64,000 nt of DNA from Sedimenticola selenatireducens DSM 17993 (GCF_000428045.1 NZ_ATZE01000001.1:62265-126264); one strand, 5' to 3'; shown: positions 52,856 to 62,586, counted from the first letter of the stretch. Program-made: numbers and translations. The notes: generated by a model from the sequence alone, not told the origin.

Positions 52856-53965
52856 ATGCTGCCGATTATCGATCGCTATATTCTTCGGGAAGTGACCAAG
52901 TCATTTCTCGCCATCATGACCGTGCTGATGCTGATCGTGGTGAGCCAGAGTTATATCCGGATCCTGCAGGACGCGGTCGCAGGCGCGATAAGCAACGAGG
53001 TGATGACCCGGCTGCTGGGGCTGGAGGTGTTGCAGGTGCTGGGGCCGGTCACCCCGCCGACCTTCTTTTTTGCCATTCTCTACACCCTCGGCCGCATGTA
53101 TCGCGACAGTGAAATGACGGCACTGGCGGCTGGTGGCGTCGGACTGCAGCGTATCTACCGTGCGTTCGCGCTGGTGGCTGTGCCGGTCGCCCTGGTAGTG
53201 GCCTGGTTTACCCTGGGGCTAGTTCCCTGGGTGAATGCCAACAAGGCGGAGATTATGCAACAGCAGAAGGAGGAGTCTGCTGAATTGGGTATGGCGGTAG
53301 CCGGGCGGTTTAATGAGTTCAGCAAGGGCGGGCTGGTTTTCTATGTGGAAAAGATGAGCGAAGACAAGCGTCGCATGCACAATGTCTTTGTACAGAACCG
53401 CCAGCATGGCAAGTTGGGTTTGATCACCGCCGCCGAAGGTTACCAGTATACGGAGCCCGACAGTGGCGATCTCTACCTGGTGCTGACCCGTGGTCACCGC
53501 TATGAAGGGACCCCGGGGAACAACGAATACAGCGTCGGAGATTTTGACAAGTATGCCATCCTGATCGACCGGCGTGATCAGGTCAGCGACAGTCTCCCGG
53601 CCAAGGCGATTCCCACCGATGACCTGTTCGGGTCAGAGGATCTGCGTATGCGGTCCGAGCTGGAGTATCGCTTCATGTTCCCGATTGCGGTGCTGGTGTT
53701 TACCATTCTCAGCGTCCCGCTCAGCAAGTCCCTGCCCCGGGAGGGTATCTACGGACGGCTGTTGCTGGCGTTGCTGTTCTATTTTCTGTTTCTTAACCTG
53801 CAGGCTGTATCCGGCAACTGGATGGTTTCCGGTATTACCCCGGTCTGGATGGGACGCTGGTGGGTGCACCCGTTGATGCTACTGCTGGGTGGCGCGGTGA
53901 TGCTGTATAAATCTCCGCGCATGTTCCGGGTATTGAGAAACCGGTTACGGAGTCGGCTCGCATGA
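52856..53965 (+). CDS. lptF: LPS export permease LptF
   Basis: LptF and LptG form the inner-membrane pair that, with LptB ATPase, extracts lipopolysaccharide for transport to the outer membrane. The 369-residue protein starts IIDRYILREVTKSFLAIMTVLMLIVVSQS and has six helices in two groups of three around a periplasmic domain. It overlaps lptG by 4 bases. Confidence 0.96.
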   Translation: MLPIIDRYILREVTKSFLAIMTVLMLIVVSQSYIRILQDAVAGAISNEVMTRLLGLEVLQVLGPVTPPTFFFAILYTLGRMYRDSEMTALAAGGVGLQRIYRAFALVAVPVALVVAWFTLGLVPWVNANKAEIMQQQKEESAELGMAVAGRFNEFSKGGLVFYVEKMSEDKRRMHNVFVQNRQHGKLGLITAAEGYQYTEPDSGDLYLVLTRGHRYEGTPGNNEYSVGDFDKYAILIDRRDQVSDSLPAKAIPTDDLFGSEDLRMRSELEYRFMFPIAVLVFTILSVPLSKSLPREGIYGRLLLALLFYFLFLNLQAVSGNWMVSGITPVWMGRWWVHPLMLLLGGAVMLYKSPRMFRVLRNRLRSRLA

Positions 53966-55026
53966 GGGTGCTGGACAGATACATCGGTACCAGCGTGCTG
54001 TTGAGCATCTTTATTACCCTGGTGATTCTGGTGGTGCTGGTCGGTTTTGTCACCCTGATGGACGAACTGGGCAGTGTTGGTAAGGGTGACTACACCACGG
54101 CGGATGTTTTCTACTATGTGCTGCTGATCCTGCCGCGCCGCGCCTACGAGGTGTTCCCCATGGCGGTGTTGCTGGGCAGCCTGGTGGGGCTGGGTGGTCT
54201 GGCAAACAATTCCGAGCTGGTGGCGATGCGTGCGGCCGGCGTCTCCCTCGCCAGGATCATCGTCTCGGTATTGAAAGCGGGCATACTCGCGATGTTGGTA
54301 GTGCTGGTTATTGGCGAGGCGATCGCACCCAACACCGAGCAGTATGCCGAGCGGATGCGTGCCAGCAAGATGAGCCAGCAGATCACCCTCAAGTCGAAGC
54401 ATGGCTTCTGGGCCCGTGATGGCGGCTCTTTTGTCAATATTCGACAGATCCTTCCCGGCTCGCAACTCCGGGATATCTATATTTACGAATTCTCCCAAGA
54501 GCGGGAATTACAAGTCTCCACCCATGCTGATTTTGCCCAGTATCAGGAGGGGCGCTGGCTGCTGCGAGGGATCAGTCAGACCCGTTTCCTGACTGACGGG
54601 GTGGAGAGTCGGTCACTGGACGAGGCGACCTGGGATTCGTTGCTCAATCCCAATATCCTCAATGTGGTGGTGGTCCGTCCCACCATGCTGCCGGTCTGGG
54701 GACTCTATCAGTATATCGACTTCATGCATGCAAACGGACAGGAGGCGACTATCTACGAAGTGGCTTTCTGGAGCAAGGTGATCATGCCACTGATCACGCT
54801 GGTGATGGTGTTTTTGGCGGTACCCTTCGTATTCGGGGTGTTGAGGTCGGTGGGTATCGGGCAGCGGATCTTTGCCGGCTCTCTGTTGGGCTTGGCCTTC
54901 TTTCTGCTGAACAAGGTGCTGGGCCACATGGCCGTGGTTTACTCTCTCAACCCGCTGTTTGCCGCCGCAGTGCCCGGATTACTGTTCCTCGGTATCGGCT
55001 TCTGGTTTGTTCGCCGGGTCCACTGA
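53962..55026 (+). CDS. lptG: LPS export permease LptG
   Basis: The partner of LptF. The 354-residue protein opens VLDRYIGTSVLLSIFITLVILVVLVGFVTLMDEL, with ELVAMRAAGVSLARI in the coupling-helix region and C-terminal FGVLRSVGIGQRIFAGSLLGLAF. It ends 9 bases before the convergent RDD gene. Confidence 0.96.
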   Translation: MRVLDRYIGTSVLLSIFITLVILVVLVGFVTLMDELGSVGKGDYTTADVFYYVLLILPRRAYEVFPMAVLLGSLVGLGGLANNSELVAMRAAGVSLARIIVSVLKAGILAMLVVLVIGEAIAPNTEQYAERMRASKMSQQITLKSKHGFWARDGGSFVNIRQILPGSQLRDIYIYEFSQERELQVSTHADFAQYQEGRWLLRGISQTRFLTDGVESRSLDEATWDSLLNPNILNVVVVRPTMLPVWGLYQYIDFMHANGQEATIYEVAFWSKVIMPLITLVMVFLAVPFVFGVLRSVGIGQRIFAGSLLGLAFFLLNKVLGHMAVVYSLNPLFAAAVPGLLFLGIGFWFVRRVH

Positions 55027-55035
55027 CGCGGCTAT

Positions 55036-55500
55036 TCACCGTTTCGCCAGCAAGACCAGCCGGGTCCCCGACAACCGGTCGTGCCAGGCCAGTTTGTCCC
55101 TGTCGATCAGTATCCAGAGATAACCCAGCCCCAGAGGCAGCCAGGAGAGCAGCGCGCACAACAGCCGCTTCAGGGCGTCAGTCCACTTGAGCGGTGACCC
55201 GTCCTCCCGTACCACGCGCAGACGCCAGGAACGCATACCGAGCGTCTGCCCCCCCTTCAGCCAAAACAGCAGGAAAAAGGCCGGTGGTACCATTGCCAGC
55301 CAGAGCTGGAACAGGAGGTTCCCCGCCAGCGCCTGCGAGGCCGGCTCGCCGGCCAGTATGCCAACTGGCAGGGTGACGACCATTGAGGCCAGCAGCAGCA
55401 GGCCAAAAACCAGCAGGGCGTCATACAACATGGCCGCCAGGCGCCGGGGTAATCCAGGGCTTACTGCCTGATTAATATCAATATTATGGATTTTCTTCAT
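55036..55500 (-). CDS. RDD-family membrane protein
   Basis: The 154-residue product begins at ATG 55500. The RDD domain is seen as PRRLAAMLYDALLVFGLLLLASMVV, then a second helix LLFQLWLAMVPPAFFLLFWLKGGQTLGMRSWRLRVV, and a C-terminal part LGYLWILIDRDKLAWHDRLSGTRLV. Function is unknown. In many Gammaproteobacteria an RDD gene lies near lptG. Confidence 0.88.
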   Translation of the reverse strand: MKKIHNIDINQAVSPGLPRRLAAMLYDALLVFGLLLLASMVVTLPVGILAGEPASQALAGNLLFQLWLAMVPPAFFLLFWLKGGQTLGMRSWRLRVVREDGSPLKWTDALKRLLCALLSWLPLGLGYLWILIDRDKLAWHDRLSGTRLVLLAKR

Positions 55501-55663
55501 GTCTTGGTTGCTGCCGCTATACTCCGCGGCAGGTAATTGCCGGATTTGGTTGCAGGTCACAATGGTGCAGGATAATTGGTCTATAGTAAGAGAAACTCAT
55601 CAGGTTGCCTATCCATGAGTAGGCGGCAGGGTGTTGTTCAACTATCTGGAGGCATAACTCGCT

Positions 55664-56017
55664 GTGGAGCATCGCAATTCGCCGCGCCGACCGGTAACCC
55701 TCTACACCATGCTGAACTATCCCAGTCTCGGTCTGGTCAGGGGTTGTATCCGTGACATCGGGATGGGGGGGATGTTTGTCGATATCGGGCGTATTCAATT
55801 GCCGGTGAACGCTACGCTTGAAGCCTCCCTGATGCTGGGTGCCAGTGGCCTCAAGTGCCACATGCAGGTAGAGGCTATCGTCGTGCGTTGCGCCGAGCAG
55901 GGCGTTGGACTGATGTTCGATGAACTGGATAGCGAGATTCACCGTGCCCTCAATCATCTGATATTCGGATCTTCCGGGGTCAAGAATGACAACGATTGTT
56001 CCGAGTTCCTGCACTGA
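55664..56017 (+). CDS. PilZ-domain protein
   Basis: The 117-residue protein starts at GTG 55664 with CTGGAGG upstream. It has the PilZ arrangement of an Arg-pair segment (RNSPRRPVTLYTML) and a D-x-G-x-x-G motif (IRDIGMGGMFVDIG), then a beta-barrel ending GVGLMFDEL. PilZ domains bind c-di-GMP. The first motif is RRxxxxx rather than a perfect RxxxR pair, so binding is likely but not certain. Confidence 0.8.
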   Translation: MEHRNSPRRPVTLYTMLNYPSLGLVRGCIRDIGMGGMFVDIGRIQLPVNATLEASLMLGASGLKCHMQVEAIVVRCAEQGVGLMFDELDSEIHRALNHLIFGSSGVKNDNDCSEFLH

Positions 56018-56183
56018 ATTGGTTCTCTCCTCTATTCGTTAAACTTAATCCTGTACCCTCCTGGCCGGCAGGATTGTAATGACCAAGTATCAAGGCATAA
56101 TGGGGCGCCGGAACATAATCCGTCCGTATTCTCATGATACGGGGCAGGATGCCCAACCTGATGACGTTTGAATTCTTCTCATT

Positions 56184-58745
56184 ATGCCGTTACCCCTGAA
56201 ACGACCCCAGAAACTCTCGTTGCTCCGGCGTATTCCCATGCCGCTGATGTCCATCATGATTGGCCTGTTCTGTGGCCTGGTGGTGTGGGGGATGCTCGAT
56301 CAGGTGCAGCCCCGGGCGCTCAGGAGCATTTTTGCCGAAGAGATGAAGACGCGGCTCGATCAGCAGGCGCGGGAAACCCTGATTCGTTTTGATAACTATG
56401 TGCTGGCCCACACCTCCACTGCCCGGCTGCTGGCAAACCATCGCCAACTCGCCAACTATCTTGAGCCGGTCTACTGGTTCAAGGGGGATAAGGATCAGCC
56501 CAGACAGTATCGTTCCACTCCTCCCTGGTTGCCGGGATCGACCCTCTGGCAGTCATTGATCAGGCCGAGCCATATTCTGCTGCTGGACAGTGATGGCCGC
56601 ACCCGCGAGATCTATCAGCTTGGAGAGCGGCCCCTGCCGGTCGAACTGGCCGGTACCAATGAGCTGCCGCTGAGCGAGCGGCGGGTGCAGGCCAATCTCA
56701 CCAGCCTGGGGGACCGCCCCTATCTGCTGGTTTCCGAAACTGCGGAGGATGCCACCGGCACCGAGATGGGTTTTTTGATGCTGGTGGCCCCCATCGATGA
56801 GCAGTTCCTGGCGGCATCCCAACAGGGGGTTTCGTCAAATGGGGTATTGGTGGGGATACTGGAGGCGGATGAGCAGCGTTTTCTCGCCAGCAGCGATCAA
56901 TCCAGATTGCCCCCACAGCGGCGATTGTCGGAGGTGGAAGCCGATTTTCTGGTCACCGCGCAATCGTTTTCCGAATATGAAGGCTCGACCCTCAATTTGC
57001 AGTTCGCCACCCTGGTGCCCCACTCCGTGGTGGAGGCGATACGGGACCGGGTGGCCAGTCTGGAACGGCGTCAGCGGCTGGTGGCTGCTTTTACCTTCGT
57101 CAGTGTGTTTACCCTGGTCTTTTTTCTGCTGTCGGAGCGGCTGAACAAGATCCTGCAGCGCATCTCCCGCTTCTCACAACGGGCACTCGGTTCCAAGCAG
57201 CCGGTGATTGAGCGCGGTAACCAGCTGTTCGTGTTGGAGGACTGGATTCATCAGTTTATTCAGCTGGTTAAGGATACCCGGGAGGAGATGCGGCAGCAGC
57301 ATGAGAGTGAAATGCACGAGTCAGAGATGCTCAAGCAGGCGATCATGGAGACGGCACTGGATTCAATAATCACCATCGACCGTCAGGGGGTGATTATCGA
57401 GTTCAATCCCACGGCGGAACAGACCTTCGGTCACCATCGGCAGGAGGCACTGGGCAAGGTATTTGCGGATCTGATTTTCAACGATGAGAGCCGTCCCCAG
57501 TTCAATCGGCTGATGGCGGATGTCCTCAGTTCGCGGGATCGGCATCCTGATGAAATGCGTCATGAGCTGACAGCGATCAAGCGTGGTGGCGGTGTGTTCC
57601 CGGTGGAGCTGGCGATCAAGCCTATTCGCCTGAAGAACCGTCTCGCCTTTACCATCTACATGCACGATATCTCCAATCGTCGCCGTATCGAACTGGAGAT
57701 TCGCAGTCTCGCCAAGTTTGCTTCCGAGAGTCCCAGTCCCATCCTGCGTGTCAACCGGCGCGGGGTTATCCTCTATGCCAACAATGCCAGTGACCAGCTG
57801 CTCTCCTACTGGGGCTGCGAGCGGGCCCAGACTCTGCCGCTCTACTGGCGAAACCGGGTAACAGAAATTCTGGCCAACGGCCGCGACTGGCAGACCCAGG
57901 TGATTGGTGCCACCCAGGTCTACTCGTTGCTGCTTACCCCGGTGGTGGATCTGGGTTACGTCAATATCTATGGGCGTGATATCACGGCGGAGCGGGAAGC
58001 GGAGCGCCAGGCCCGGGAGCATCAGCAGGAGTTGATCCATGTGTCACGTCTCAGCACCATGGGTGAGATGGCCACGGGACTTGCCCATGAACTGAATCAG
58101 CCGCTTTCGGCCATTGCCAATTATGCCAACGGCTCGGTACGCCGGTTGCAGTCAAGTGGTCGGGAGTCAGAAGATATTCTTTATGCCCTCGGCCAGATTA
58201 CCGCACAGGCTGATCGGGCGGGTGAAATCATCAAGCGGCTGCGTGCCCTGGTGGGCAAACAGACACCGGTGCGCCGGATCGCCGACATCAACGATGTGGT
58301 GCGGGAGGTGTGCAGCTTTGTAGAGTTTGAGGCGCGCAAGGCGGGGGTGGTGATCGAGCAGGATTTCAGTATCAGCAGCCTGCCGGTCAAAATCGATGTT
58401 GTACAGATTGAACAGGTATTGCTAAATCTGATTAGAAATGCCCTTGATGCGCTGTTAGAGATACCGGAAGATGAACGCAATCTGGTAATTCAGACCCGCT
58501 GTCAGGATGGAGAACGGGTGCTGCTCCGGGTGCTGGATACCGGCCCGGGTATCCAGGATAAAGATATGAGCCGATTGTTTGAGCCCTTTTACACCACCAA
58601 GGAGAGTGGCATGGGCATGGGATTGATCATCAGCAGGACGATTATAGAGGACCACAACGGCACCATCACTGCCGAACAGCGGGCAGCGGGTGGTACCTGC
58701 TTTAGTATTGTATTACCCAGCAACAGGAACAGAGATGAACAGTAA
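56184..58745 (+). CDS. Membrane sensor histidine kinase with two PAS domains (FixL-like)
   Basis: The 853-residue kinase has a first helix (PLMSIMIGLFCGLVVWGML), a large periplasmic sensor domain (about 40-290), a second helix (LVAAFTFVSVFTLVFFLLSE), and a linker. PAS 1 follows (ETALDSIITIDRQGVIIEFNPTAEQTFGH), then PAS 2 (ASESPSPILRVNRRGVILYANNAS). The H-box is STMGEMATGLAHELNQPLSAI, and the ATPase part has NLIRNALDAL, DTGPGI and GMGMGLIISRTI. The kinase core is of the FixL/DctB type. Nothing identifies the signal; heme binding by the PAS domains is not evident. The response regulator gene overlaps its end. Confidence 0.94.
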   Translation: MPLPLKRPQKLSLLRRIPMPLMSIMIGLFCGLVVWGMLDQVQPRALRSIFAEEMKTRLDQQARETLIRFDNYVLAHTSTARLLANHRQLANYLEPVYWFKGDKDQPRQYRSTPPWLPGSTLWQSLIRPSHILLLDSDGRTREIYQLGERPLPVELAGTNELPLSERRVQANLTSLGDRPYLLVSETAEDATGTEMGFLMLVAPIDEQFLAASQQGVSSNGVLVGILEADEQRFLASSDQSRLPPQRRLSEVEADFLVTAQSFSEYEGSTLNLQFATLVPHSVVEAIRDRVASLERRQRLVAAFTFVSVFTLVFFLLSERLNKILQRISRFSQRALGSKQPVIERGNQLFVLEDWIHQFIQLVKDTREEMRQQHESEMHESEMLKQAIMETALDSIITIDRQGVIIEFNPTAEQTFGHHRQEALGKVFADLIFNDESRPQFNRLMADVLSSRDRHPDEMRHELTAIKRGGGVFPVELAIKPIRLKNRLAFTIYMHDISNRRRIELEIRSLAKFASESPSPILRVNRRGVILYANNASDQLLSYWGCERAQTLPLYWRNRVTEILANGRDWQTQVIGATQVYSLLLTPVVDLGYVNIYGRDITAEREAERQAREHQQELIHVSRLSTMGEMATGLAHELNQPLSAIANYANGSVRRLQSSGRESEDILYALGQITAQADRAGEIIKRLRALVGKQTPVRRIADINDVVREVCSFVEFEARKAGVVIEQDFSISSLPVKIDVVQIEQVLLNLIRNALDALLEIPEDERNLVIQTRCQDGERVLLRVLDTGPGIQDKDMSRLFEPFYTTKESGMGMGLIISRTIIEDHNGTITAEQRAAGGTCFSIVLPSNRNRDEQ

Positions 58746-59355
58746 TGCCACCGTATTTGTAGTTGATGATGACTCGGCGATGCGTAACTCGTTGAAGTGG
58801 CTGATTGAGACGGTGGGGATCAGGGTGGAAACCTTCGCCTCGGCCGAAGAGTTCATCAAGTCCTATTATCCGGGGCGGGCCGGTTGTCTGCTGCTGGATG
58901 TGCGCATGCCGGGCATGAGCGGGCTGGAGTTGCAGGAGTATTTTGTTCGCGAGAACATCCATATACCGGTGATTATTATCACCGGGCATGGTGACGTGCC
59001 GATGTCGGTGCGGGCGATGAAAGCGGGAGCGGTGGATTTTATTGAGAAGCCGTTCAATGACGAACAGCTGCTGGAGAGTATCCGCAGTGCCCTGGAAATC
59101 GATCAGGATCAACGTTCGATTCAGGCTGAGCGCGCGGAGATTGCCGCCCGACTGGCGCAATTGACGCCCCGTGAGCATGAGGTGATGGAGATGGTCACCA
59201 ACGGCAAGGCCAACAAGGAGATTGCCAGTGCCCTCGGCGTCAGCGCCAAGACCGTGGAGGCCCACCGTGCCCGGGTGATGGAGAAGATGGAGGCCTCCTC
59301 ACTGGCCGGCCTGGTGAAAATGGTGATTGCAGCCAACCTCTACAGCGATCACTGA
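58735..59355 (+). CDS. FixJ-family response regulator
   Basis: ATG 58735 gives 206 residues and an 11-base overlap with the kinase gene. The receiver has the acidic pair VVDDDSA, phospho-acceptor in LLLDVRMPGMSG, and the Lys in VDFIEKPFND. A LuxR-type helix-turn-helix follows (LTPREHEVMEMVTNGKANKEIASALGVSAKTVEAHRARVMEKM). It would be phosphorylated by the adjacent kinase. Target genes are not evident. Confidence 0.95.
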   Translation: MNSNATVFVVDDDSAMRNSLKWLIETVGIRVETFASAEEFIKSYYPGRAGCLLLDVRMPGMSGLELQEYFVRENIHIPVIIITGHGDVPMSVRAMKAGAVDFIEKPFNDEQLLESIRSALEIDQDQRSIQAERAEIAARLAQLTPREHEVMEMVTNGKANKEIASALGVSAKTVEAHRARVMEKMEASSLAGLVKMVIAANLYSDH

Positions 59356-59431
59356 GTGGAGCGACTCATGCCATTCGTGTCTATTGACGGGTAGCTCTTC
59401 GCACTATCACTCGTAGATCCATGAATTGTAT

Positions 59432-59502
59432 CGTTATCGCCAACGCCCAAAGGGAAGAAACAGGTTCTCCTTCGTGTGCTTCGCGTTCTTGGCGGTAACC
59501 TG
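59432..59502. repeat. Degenerate palindromic element related to 50502-50640
   Basis: GTTATCGCCAA on the left and TTCGCGTTCTTGGCGGTAAC on the right form an imperfect inverted repeat. Its right arm resembles the arms of the element at 50502-50640 (shared TTGGCGGT core). Confidence 0.5.
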
Positions 59503-59574
59503 CTTTTCGTCAGCTTGGTAGGATGCGGTTCATTCGGGCTGGCTCCGGTAGAATCGGCAGTGGTTCCGTGACCG

Positions 59575-60225
59575 TTACTTGTTCGCCTTCGTCGGGGCGT
59601 TGGGCGAGGTGGGTATCAATGCCACTTCATCGTCCGCATCGATCCGGGTGAACGGTTCGCTGAACTGTTTGTTCACTGTTACCTGGAAGCTCCCCTCCCG
59701 AAACAGATGGGCCTGGTCCGGATTGCGCCGCCGCAACCACTCGATCAGGCTGCTTACATCTGTGACCGATGGGGGAATCTCCACTTGTTCGGCCTCTTTC
59801 TGCAACTGCTTCACCAGGTAGGTGAAATAGAGCAATTGGATGTGTCGCGGTCCCTCGGTGCTATCTGAAGCACCCGGTTTATAGCCGGCCTTTCGCAGGC
59901 TCTCCTGGTATGCCTGCCAGTTCTGTTCCTGGTTCACCCCGAGTTCGTAGAGGGTGTCCCAGGAGTAGATGCTGCTGTCATGTCCATCGTCAAAGATGAA
60001 CCGCACTGCATATTGTCCCTGGGGCTCTATGCGGGTGATATTCACCGATTCCTTACCGGTAACCGGATTCCCCAAGGTGCGGACCTCCTTGGCCTTGGCA
60101 AATACCCGCAGATATTCGCAGGGCAGCCTGAAGCTGGCGCCGTCGGAAAATTCGATCGCCAGCAGGCGGGATTTGCTGTGCAGGTTGATCGCGGTGGGTG
60201 TCCGGGTTGGCTGCTTTTCACTCAT
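59575..60225 (-). CDS. DUF971 protein fused to a MoaD/ThiS-like domain
   Basis: The 216-residue protein has an N-terminal DUF971 (gamma-butyrobetaine hydroxylase N-terminal-like) domain at about 12-115: INLHSKSRLLAIEFSDGASFRLPCEYLRVF ... VRFIFDDGHDSSIYSWDTLYELG. After a linker, a beta-grasp part (about 148-210) reads TDVSSLIEWLRRRNPDQ, FQVTVNKQFSEPFTRIDADDEVALIPTSP, as in MoaD/ThiS small sulfur carriers. It does not end in the Gly-Gly used for thiocarboxylate formation, so sulfur carrier activity is doubtful. DUF971 occurs in Fe-S-related proteins. Function unknown. Confidence 0.82.
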   Translation of the reverse strand: MSEKQPTRTPTAINLHSKSRLLAIEFSDGASFRLPCEYLRVFAKAKEVRTLGNPVTGKESVNITRIEPQGQYAVRFIFDDGHDSSIYSWDTLYELGVNQEQNWQAYQESLRKAGYKPGASDSTEGPRHIQLLYFTYLVKQLQKEAEQVEIPPSVTDVSSLIEWLRRRNPDQAHLFREGSFQVTVNKQFSEPFTRIDADDEVALIPTSPNAPTKANK

Positions 60226-60294
60226 GGTACTGCTCGGGTCCGTAAACAGTGGAATTTATTAATGGTGGGTGGAAAGATTCAATTCAATCGTCCA

Positions 60295-60903
60295 TTAACC
60301 GACCACATCCAACACACGCCTTCTGAACTTGACGCCACGTGCCTCGGCCAGCTTACGGCACGCCTCGATATCCACCCCTTCAAGGCCGTCGATCGCGGTG
60401 GCGGTCACATCGGCGATATATGTTGGCGCCTCCGCGACGAATTCCAGCATCTGCTCAAAAGAGCCGGCCAGCGCCGGCTGACAGTGCCGGTCGTACACCT
60501 CGGCATTCTGTGCATTGAGGGAGATGGAGAGGGCGTCGACACAATCCGCCATCTCGGGCAGGACATTGCGCTTGTTGGCCAGATTGGCCAGTCCGTCGGT
60601 ATTGACCCGGACCCGACCGCCGTGGGCCTTGATGTATTTAGCCACCTCCAGCAGCACCTTCAGGCGCAGGGTCGGTTCACCATAGCCGCAGAACACCACC
60701 TCCTTGTAGGCGGCGGGATTATCAATGGCGGCAATAATCTCCTGACTGGAGGGGCGATGATCCAGGGTCAGGTCGTACTCATGCACCTGCAGAACACCCT
60801 GGGTCTTGGGGCAGAAGGCGCACTCCAGGGTGCAGCGGTCGGTGATATTCAGGTAGAGACTGTCGCCGATTACATAGCTGAGCTGTTGATTTTCCACGGG
60901 CAC
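60295..60903 (-). CDS. TatD-linked radical SAM protein
   Basis: The 202-residue protein has the radical SAM cluster motif CTLECAFC (CxxxCxxC) near residue 24, the SAM-binding segment VVFCGYGEPTLR, and a (beta/alpha) barrel with RVRVNTDGLANL and DALSISLNAQN. Size and motifs fit the TatD family-associated radical SAM group. The substrate is unknown. It lies 69 bases downstream of the DUF971-MoaD gene on the same strand. Confidence 0.88.
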   Translation of the reverse strand: MPVENQQLSYVIGDSLYLNITDRCTLECAFCPKTQGVLQVHEYDLTLDHRPSSQEIIAAIDNPAAYKEVVFCGYGEPTLRLKVLLEVAKYIKAHGGRVRVNTDGLANLANKRNVLPEMADCVDALSISLNAQNAEVYDRHCQPALAGSFEQMLEFVAEAPTYIADVTATAIDGLEGVDIEACRKLAEARGVKFRRRVLDVVG

Positions 60904-60929
60904 TCGGGTTGTTGCGAAAAACTGGGATT

Positions 60930-62429
60930 CTACACTACCCCACGATCGGTAAGAAGGGTGCTTGGCCTGTTAGACTCGCTGTTACCGGAGAGTTCATTGC
61001 TGAGTCGCTGCGTCAGGCTTTTGAAGTTGATAAACCCTTGATTATCGAGCGGTATATCATCTGACCTGTCAGCATAGAGAATACCAATCGGACGATTTTT
61101 GATAATCAGGGAACTCATGTAAAAGCCCCGGGTATCCAGAGTCGTGCGGAGCTGGTCATTCATCAACGGGAGCAGTTGTTTTCGATTCCTGTCGTGCAGC
61201 CAGATATGCTGCGGTTTTTTCAGCAACAGGGTCAGCAGATGCCGCTCTCCCACGGGATGCTGAAACTGTCGCAGTGGTGACGATGACTCCGCTCCGGAGA
61301 TGAACTTGACCTTGATCGTCTTGCGATCGGGCGTGAGCATGGCGAACATTACCCGTTCAACTCCGGCAGTGGTGCGCAGTTCCCGAAAAATGTGGGACAA
61401 ACTTGCCTGTAACCGACTGCTGTCGGAAGCGGCAGCTGGGCGCCTGTGTATAGCCGGCTTTTCCGTTGTGGCACGGGTTTCATTCATCCGAGCGGCAGCG
61501 TTAACTGCCGGAGCCGGGGGCGTGGATGTCAGAGCCTTTTTGCCAGGCAGTTTCGGCCCCAAGGGCCGGACAGGGCAGGGTTCCAGCAGGGCATAGACCG
61601 TCAGTGGAAACGGCAGTCCGCTCAGATTTCTTGCTGCGCCTGCCGTCAGTGCGTGGATGTAGGCATGCCCCCGGTCCGGTTCCAGCCCGTTAAGTGCGGC
61701 GGCCAGCTCAATCAGTTCAGCGGTCTGTTCGCTACGCCAGCTGTTTCTGCTCTCCCTGGCCAGTGCCGAGGCCAGCATAACGGCCAGTGAGCGGATCTGG
61801 AAGGCGCCGGTCGGTTGTAGCGCCTGGCCAGTCAGCGGCGGCAGATTCCACTGCTCGGCCAACTGCAGACTGAGTTGCTGCAGGGTAAAGCCGAGAATCG
61901 CCTCTTCCGCCGTGGCCTGCCGCATGCCCCGTCTGACCAAGGTTTTTACCCGTTCCATCTCGCTGTCGGCATAGGTCCAGAGCAGCATTTCGCCCAGCTC
62001 GTGCAGTAGCGCGGCGATGGCCATCTCCTCGGGGTTGCCCAGGCGCAGGTCGTGCCCCCAGTTGTAGGCGTACCAGGCGGCATGGCCGGCCCGGGAATAG
62101 CAGTCATAGAGAGACGATCTGGCTTCTCCGGTTAACTGTTTATCCAGGTTTGGTAGCTGCCGGTCGGCCCGGGTGGTGGGTTCGATACCGAGCAGGGCGA
62201 TGGCATGGGCCAGGTTGGTGACCGGCTCCCTGGGCGGGTAGGGCAGCGCACTGAACTGGCGGAAGATGGCCAGGGTAAAGCCCGGGTCGCGGGCGATGAT
62301 ACGCTGCAGATCGGCATGGGTGGTGTTGGGGCTGTCCAGCAACTGTAGAACGCGTTGACGCGTCAGTGCCATTGCCGGAAGCGCCTTTGAACTCAGTCGC
62401 TCGATCCAGCCGCTCAATGCATTGTCCAT
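60930..62429 (-). CDS. HDOD-domain protein with C-terminal GAF-like domain
   Basis: The start at ATG 62429 has AAGGAAG 7-8 bases upstream and gives 499 residues. The N-terminal HDOD domain spans about 5-230 (ALTRQRVLQLLDSPNTTHADLQRIIARDPGFTLAIFRQF; HAIALLGIEPT; AIAALLHELGEMLLW). A linker rich in Pro/Ala follows. The C-terminal part (about 340-480) looks like a GAF sensor: GVERVMFAMLTPDRKTIKVKFI ... FYMSSLIIKNRPIGILYADRSD. It is probably a cytosolic regulatory protein; its partner is unknown. Confidence 0.82.
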   Translation of the reverse strand: MDNALSGWIERLSSKALPAMALTRQRVLQLLDSPNTTHADLQRIIARDPGFTLAIFRQFSALPYPPREPVTNLAHAIALLGIEPTTRADRQLPNLDKQLTGEARSSLYDCYSRAGHAAWYAYNWGHDLRLGNPEEMAIAALLHELGEMLLWTYADSEMERVKTLVRRGMRQATAEEAILGFTLQQLSLQLAEQWNLPPLTGQALQPTGAFQIRSLAVMLASALARESRNSWRSEQTAELIELAAALNGLEPDRGHAYIHALTAGAARNLSGLPFPLTVYALLEPCPVRPLGPKLPGKKALTSTPPAPAVNAAARMNETRATTEKPAIHRRPAAASDSSRLQASLSHIFRELRTTAGVERVMFAMLTPDRKTIKVKFISGAESSSPLRQFQHPVGERHLLTLLLKKPQHIWLHDRNRKQLLPLMNDQLRTTLDTRGFYMSSLIIKNRPIGILYADRSDDIPLDNQGFINFKSLTQRLSNELSGNSESNRPSTLLTDRGVV

Positions 62430-62586
62430 GGATACTGCTTCCTTGGGTGTCCTTGGTAACACCGGTTCCGCGGCTGTCTCTGATGACTTGTTGGGGTTAT
62501 CTGTATGTTGCAGACTGTCGGCGCAGCCTGCTGATAAACTGCGGCTGGAACTCCCTGTGTGCAACAAGAAGGAGTGTCGGACTGAA

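Noticed and set aside
62422-62586. In-frame 55-codon N-terminal extension of the alpha/beta hydrolase
   Set aside because: It overlaps the HDOD gene start region on the other strand and would add a non-family tail; ATG 62587 starts just before the conserved first strand.
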